Origin: Photobacterium aquae
Lineage (GTDB): Bacteria > Pseudomonadota > Gammaproteobacteria > Enterobacterales > Vibrionaceae
DNA: 64,000 bases
Assembly (NCBI RefSeq): GCF_001029445.1
Contig: NZ_LDOT01000002.1
Location: forward strand, 372,001 to 436,000
Direction: 5' to 3'
Below, piece by piece: positions 63,729 to 64,000 of this stretch; position 1 is the stretch's first letter, and each line of letters begins with the position of its first letter. Below the pieces are notes generated by a model. It searched no databases. It worked only from the letters and a program-made list of their open reading frames with translations, and was not told where the DNA came from. The position numbers were made by a program, and so were the translations under genes.

Positions 63729-64000
63729 TTAGTAAACAAGAACCGAACGACGGTTCTTTGCGTAGTCAGCATCAGTGTGGCCAAGCACTAGAGGCTTTTC
63801 CTCACCGTAGCTAACGATTGAGATTTGGCTTGCAGATACGCCAAGTGCCTGTAGGTACTTAGCTACCGCGTTTGCACGACGCTCACCCAGTGCAATGTTG
63901 TACTCAGGTGTGCCGCGCTCGTCAGCGTGACCTTCAACGATCACCTTCACGTCAGCATTGTCACGTAGGTACTCTGCGTGAGCAGTCAGCATATCCTGGT
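63729..64000 (-). CDS. pal: Peptidoglycan-associated lipoprotein Pal (partial, cut by window edge)
   Basis: Only the C-terminal part is in the window. It carries the OmpA-like peptidoglycan-binding motif [24 protein letters not shown], with Asp and Arg that bind diaminopimelate, and ends NRRSVLVY. The lipoprotein signal lies beyond position 64000. It is followed directly by ybgF, the normal tol-pal order. The codon choice suggests high expression. Confidence 0.96.
   Translation of the reverse strand, partial: QDMLTAHAEYLRDNADVKVIVEGHADERGTPEYNIALGERRANAVAKYLQALGVSASQISIVSYGEEKPLVLGHTDADYAKNRRSVLVY

Overview
The window looks like a chromosomal segment from a marine gammaproteobacterium of the Vibrionaceae, probably Photobacterium-, Grimontia- or Vibrio-like. 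The reasons are the yciN/sohB/yciK/rluB/yciO/rnm/trp neighbourhood, an unfused trpG and trpD with a fused trpCF, the AspS-type pilotin candidate, AlaE, the pal-ybgF/nadA neighbourhood, tandem serine tRNA genes and an obvious chitin-use repertoire. The species cannot be decided from the sequence alone. Most of the window is ordinary core genome, with three accessory-looking patches: 33.4-39.7 kb, 51.6-57.3 kb and 59.7-62.8 kb.

0-6 kb holds small conserved genes (YciN, SohB with a DUF805 protein, the YciK oxidoreductase, RluB, YciO, RNase AM). 5.7-13.6 kb is a complete tryptophan operon. It has a TrpR operator overlapping the promoter, a leader peptide with three consecutive Trp codons, an attenuator, then a DAHP synthase gene placed in front of trpE, followed by trpE-G-D-CF-B-A and a terminator. 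13.9-24 kb carries transporters, YciB/YciA/YciI, the pilotin candidate, a YidD-like operon, RNA-modification enzymes, a sodium symporter and cardiolipin synthase. 24-29 kb carries a PhoD-type phosphatase, a periplasmic sensor-like protein coupled to a diguanylate cyclase, and an iron alcohol dehydrogenase.

29.6-32.9 kb encodes two secreted AA10 lytic polysaccharide monooxygenases. The second has a clear c-di-GMP-I riboswitch in its leader. 33.4-39.7 kb encodes a protein made of three RidA domains, then a GntR-regulated set: a two-part UxaA-like dehydratase, an EamA exporter or importer, and an enolase-superfamily dehydratase. 39.7-44.2 kb has a BI-1-like protein, a stress-type glycine-rich protein and a Fur-controlled feoA-feoB-Cys-rich membrane protein iron uptake locus.

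45-57.6 kb is bounded by two copies of a tRNA-Ser(UGA)/tRNA-Ser(GGA) pair. Between them lie an MscM-like channel, AlaE, a chitin/polysaccharide deacetylase, a tRNA-Ser gene split by an 81-bp insertion, an AT-rich three-gene defence operon that best fits the Lamassu/DdmABC (ABC three-component) type, an integrase-like fragment, and two tandem 189-bp units built from the same 81-bp insert plus tRNA 3' ends. The final part carries a YecA/UPF0149 protein, nadA, an outer-membrane module (beta-barrel, Omp85-like barrel, DUF4056 protein), ybgF and the start-side-truncated pal.

All calls come from reading the sequence and recalled family knowledge. No database searches were run.
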